In this document: positions 61,199-64,000 of the stretch, in pieces
Layout of the letters: every line of letters starts with the position of its first letter
Numbering within the stretch: position 1 is the stretch's first letter
Assembly: GCA_026018925.1 (NCBI GenBank)
Contig: JAKSZU010000016.1
Span: forward strand, 83,068,990-83,132,989
From: Tupaia tana
Lineage: Eukaryota; Chordata; Mammalia; Scandentia; Tupaiidae
Length of the DNA: 64,000 nucleotides
Direction: 5' to 3'
Made by a program: the position numbers and the translations under genes
Notes under the pieces: model-generated
Database searches by the model: none
The model's input: only the letters and a program-made list of their open reading frames with translations
Told to the model about the DNA's origin: nothing

Positions 61199-61727
61199 GG
61201 GACTACCAGATGGCGTAGGGGTTATGTTTCTGGACTCCCATGTGGCCCACCGCAGTTCAAGTCCTGGACCCGGTGGGTTGAAACTCAAGCTGCAGAGACC
61301 AGCAGTTAGCATAATGGCTATGTCGCTGGACACCCATGTAGTTGACCGCAGTTTGAGTCCCGGACCTGGTGGCTTAAACTCATGCCAGGCATGTGTGCGT
61401 GCATGCCCAAGATCCCAAGAGGAGTATGGAGGAAAAGGGATTGTGGTGTGGCCATCCCCCCGGGGAGTGATTTCTCGCTTTTTGTCTCTCTGTCTCTGTC
61501 TTTCTGGTGAGCACACGGACCCTATAGCAAAAACCTCCAAAAAAAAAAAAAAAAAAAAAGAAAGAAAGAAAACTCAGGCTGCACATTTGTGACTGCATGC
61601 TCAAGATCCTGGGAGGAGAAGGGATTGCAGCATGGCCATCCCCCTTTGGGGGTGATTTCTCACTTTCCCTCCAACTGTGTCTCTCAAGTGAGAACACACT
61701 CTTTAACGCAAAAACTTCAACAATAAC
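61199..61727 (+). mobile_element. SINE S1/S3 split by a nested S1
   Basis: Parts 61199-61295 and 61570-61727 make one copy. AAACTCAAGCTGCA / AAACTCAGGCTGCA is duplicated at the break. Confidence 0.91.
61296..61569 (+). mobile_element. SINE S1 nested inside another
   Basis: Full-length, inserted 97 bp into the older copy. Confidence 0.93.
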
Positions 61728-61911
61728 AACAACAAACTGCCCGTTGGTCTTGGGCTGTTTCTATGGCATTTTACATCATTGATCACTCCTTTCCTGAAAT
61801 CTTTCCCTGCTCAAGTTTGCAGAACATCCTTTATTGGCTTTTTGCCTATTTCATTGACTACTACTCCTTGGTCTTCTATGTTGGATTGTCCTTTTCCTGA
61901 ACATCTAAATC

Positions 61912-62030
61912 AGTGATTCTTAACCTTGGCTGCCCACTAAAATCATCTGTAGGGCTGTTAAAAACCCTCAGGCTGAGAGCCCTCCCCAGACTGATTAAAT
62001 TACAATTTCACTGAGTTCATACATTAGTTT
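61912..62030 (-). mobile_element. MER5A-like fragment
   Basis: GTGATTCTTAACCTTGGCTGCCCACTAAAATCATCTG and CCCAGACTGATTAAATTACAATTTCA follow MER5A. Confidence 0.7.
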
Positions 62031-62065
62031 TTTTTTGTAATGTATAATATGTTTCAAAGCTTGCT

Positions 62066-62208
62066 TTTTTTTTTTCCCCCTTTCCCTAAAAGGCACATGC
62101 ACTCATCAGAGACAGACAGGGAGACAAAGTGAGAAACCAGGCTGCCAGGTCTGGCGGTCAGCAACGTGGGAGTCCAGCAGCTTAACCACCGTGCCATCTG
62201 CTGGCCCC
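62066..62208 (-). mobile_element. SINE S2
   Basis: AAAGGCACATGCACTCATCAG at the tail side; the B box is deleted (CTGGCGGTCAGC). Confidence 0.86.
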
Positions 62209-62814
62209 TGTACATCAGTTTTTTTAAGGCACTGTTAAAGAAAAAGTTTAATGATACTTGCTAAAGCCTGGTAGGGAAACCTTTATTCAGGACCATTGGA
62301 GCAGGTGTAGAGACCACTGCATTGCAATGTCTTGCAGTTGAGAGAAATGGACTTAATTTTTAATATAGCATGGGCAGATGGGAATTTATATCCAAGGACC
62401 ATGGTGGGGATCAATAAAATGGAAAGTTTTAAGAGAAAGCATCAGGAGTTAGAGGGATGGTGGCTAAGCACCTAAAGGATTCTTGCCGAAACTAGACCAG
62501 GTGGAAAGGCATCGTCTGGGGAATACTAGAAGAGGATGAACCTATTCAGATATTGAGGGTAACCATGTATTGAAGATGGGTGGATTCTTGCTAAACTGAT
62601 TTAACAGGACTTGGCTAAAACTGGATTTTGTGAGGAAGTGCACAGGTGGACCTAGGAGAAGTTTCAAAAGCCCGACTGAAGTTTGACCAAGTAAAAAATC
62701 TGTCAGCTCCCAGGTGATCCTAAAGGTCAGCCAAGGTAAAAGCCACTGTTGTAAAATTGCTCAGGGCTCAGTCTAGCCCACTTATGTCTGTGGATAGCTC
62801 TTGCTATCAGAGGT
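62209..62814. other. nothing recognised
   Basis: About 600 bp without a nameable repeat or exon. Confidence 0.4.
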
Positions 62815-62981
62815 TTTCTTTTTCTTTATTATTATTTTATATTTAACTTTCTTTCTTTCTTTGACTAGAGAAGAACAGAGAGAGAAGGAAACAGAAAAAA
62901 AGCCACTAGGTCTGGGACTTGCACTGTGGTCGACCATGTGGGAGTCCAGTGTCCTTAACCACCATGCCACCTGCTGGCCTG
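62815..62981 (-). mobile_element. SINE S2
   Basis: TCAGAGGTTTTC on both sides. Confidence 0.92.
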
Positions 62982-63452
62982 CTCTCAGAGGTTTTCAACA
63001 CTAGGAGCACAGTAAAATCACCACAGTAGCTTCTAAAATTACTAGTGTCTGTGGCCACTGCCCAACAATTTGAATCCCCTGGTCTGTGGTGAGGTAGAGA
63101 ATTGCCATCAGTGATCTTCCCCTTTCATCGTACCAGGTACCAGCTCCAAGTGACTTGGGACTTCTCAGCCACCATAGTTACATGAGCCAAAGTCCTCTCT
63201 CAGTTGTCTGTACATACACTTTTGGTTCTCTCTAGGATACCTTAACTAATAATAGACTACATTCTGGACCATAAAACATACCTTGGCAAGTTTGAAAGAA
63301 AGGAAATCCCACAGAGCATGCTGTCATCTCACAATGAAATTACACTGGAAGTCAATAAGAAAGATACCTGGAAAATCACCAAATATTTAAAAATTAAACA
63401 TCATACTTCTAAATAGCATGTGGGTCAAAGAAGTGTTAAAAGAAATTTCAAG
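62982..63452. other. possible MER5A-like trace, otherwise nothing
   Basis: TTTTCAACACTAGGAGCACAGTAAAATCACC at 62993-63024 is a weak MER5A-like match. Confidence 0.35.
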
Positions 63453-63701
63453 ATTTTTTTTTTTCAGAGAGATTTTTGCTTTTGGGTACATGCACTTGCT
63501 GGAGAGACAGAGACAGATAGAAAATGAGAAATCACCCCCCAGAGGGGATGGCCATGCCTCAATCCTTCTCCATTCTCAGGATCTTGGGCACACACATACA
63601 CACACCTGGAATGCATTTCAAGTTTCCAGATCCAGGACTGGAACCATGGTCAGCCATGTGGGAGTCCAGTGACATAACAATTACATCATCTGCTGGCCCC
63701 A
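63453..63701 (-). mobile_element. SINE S1/S3
   Basis: TTTTTTTTTTCAG|AGAG start resembles a splice acceptor; ends CATCTGCTGGCCCC. Confidence 0.89.
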
Positions 63702-63713
63702 AGATATCTTTAA

Positions 63714-63971
63714 CTTTTTTTTTTTTTAAAGAGTTTTGCCATAGGCGCTTGCACTTGCCAGAGAGACAGAGAGGGAGAGAGAGAAAGGCAGCGAGAAATC
63801 ATACCCCAGGGGGGATGGTCACGCTGCAGTTCCTTCTCCATTCTCTCTGTATTTTGAGCACACATGCACATGTGCTCAGTGTGAGTTTTAAGTCACCAGG
63901 TCTGGGACTCAAACCACTGTCAACTACATGGGAGTACAGTGATGTAACCATTACACCATCTGCTGGTCTCT
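63714..63971 (-). mobile_element. SINE S1/S3
   Basis: GATATCTTTAACT on both sides; inserted next to the previous copy. Confidence 0.91.
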
Positions 63972-64000
63972 GATATCTTTAACTATTAATACATTAAAAC

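Overview
This is nuclear DNA of a placental mammal. It holds, in order, the first coding exon of ZNF263 (minus strand, running off the left edge), the complete ten-exon MEFV gene for pyrin (plus strand, 19282-35121) and the complete coding part of ZNF200 (plus strand, 44831-58239). This is the human 16p13.3 gene order, read here in the inverted direction. Every coding exon was found by joining reading frames at GT/AG splice sites. Nine of the ten MEFV exons have the same length as the human exons as I remember them, or differ by one codon. Exon 2 is the exception.

Between and inside the genes the window is crowded with one superfamily of tRNA-derived SINEs. By hand I count a little over 100 copies, roughly a third or more of the bases. 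All begin with a tRNA-like head (consensus about GGGACCAGCAG..., B box GGTTCGAGTCC). I use four working labels. S1 is a young, CpG-rich form of about 270 bp that ends CCTATAGCAAAAACCTCTCC-poly(A). S2 is a short form of about 180 bp: head, CT-rich stretch, GGTCAAATTAAA, AATAAA repeats, TTCTTT and poly(A). S3 is an older long form resembling S1 but with decayed CpGs. S4 is the oldest and most diverged form, ending 'CAGAGGGT' in its antisense copies. Many copies are bounded by clear target-site duplications. None is Alu, B1/B2, CAN, rabbit C, ERE, CHR or VES. I suspect a colugo (Dermoptera, which has tRNA-derived CYN SINEs), but that is memory-based inference and not proven by the sequence.

Layout: 1-2700 ZNF263 exon and its CpG-island promoter; 2700-12700 SINEs, an MLT1-like LTR with another LTR inside, L1 3' debris and a MaLR LTR; 12700-13500 an orphan CpG island with a ZNF143-like site; 13600-19200 SINEs; 19282-36030 MEFV; 36-42.7 kb intergenic repeats; 42.75-43.65 kb ZNF200 CpG island with a ZNF143-like site and a perfect CRE; 44.8-58.2 kb ZNF200, whose 11-kb fourth intron contains an L1 ORF2 relic cut up by SINEs; 58.2-64 kb 3' UTR, more SINEs and an 80-bp mariner-type MITE.

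MEFV encodes the inflammasome sensor pyrin and ZNF200 and ZNF263 are C2H2 zinc-finger proteins. They are neighbours by conserved synteny and there is no sign that they form a functional unit. The most interesting points are: (1) pyrin here naturally carries residues that cause or modify familial Mediterranean fever in humans; (2) MEFV exon 2 has two in-frame donor candidates; (3) the SINE superfamily has two unrelated 3' ends, a foldable body, head-only and internally deleted copies, and chains of insertions that reuse one target site.
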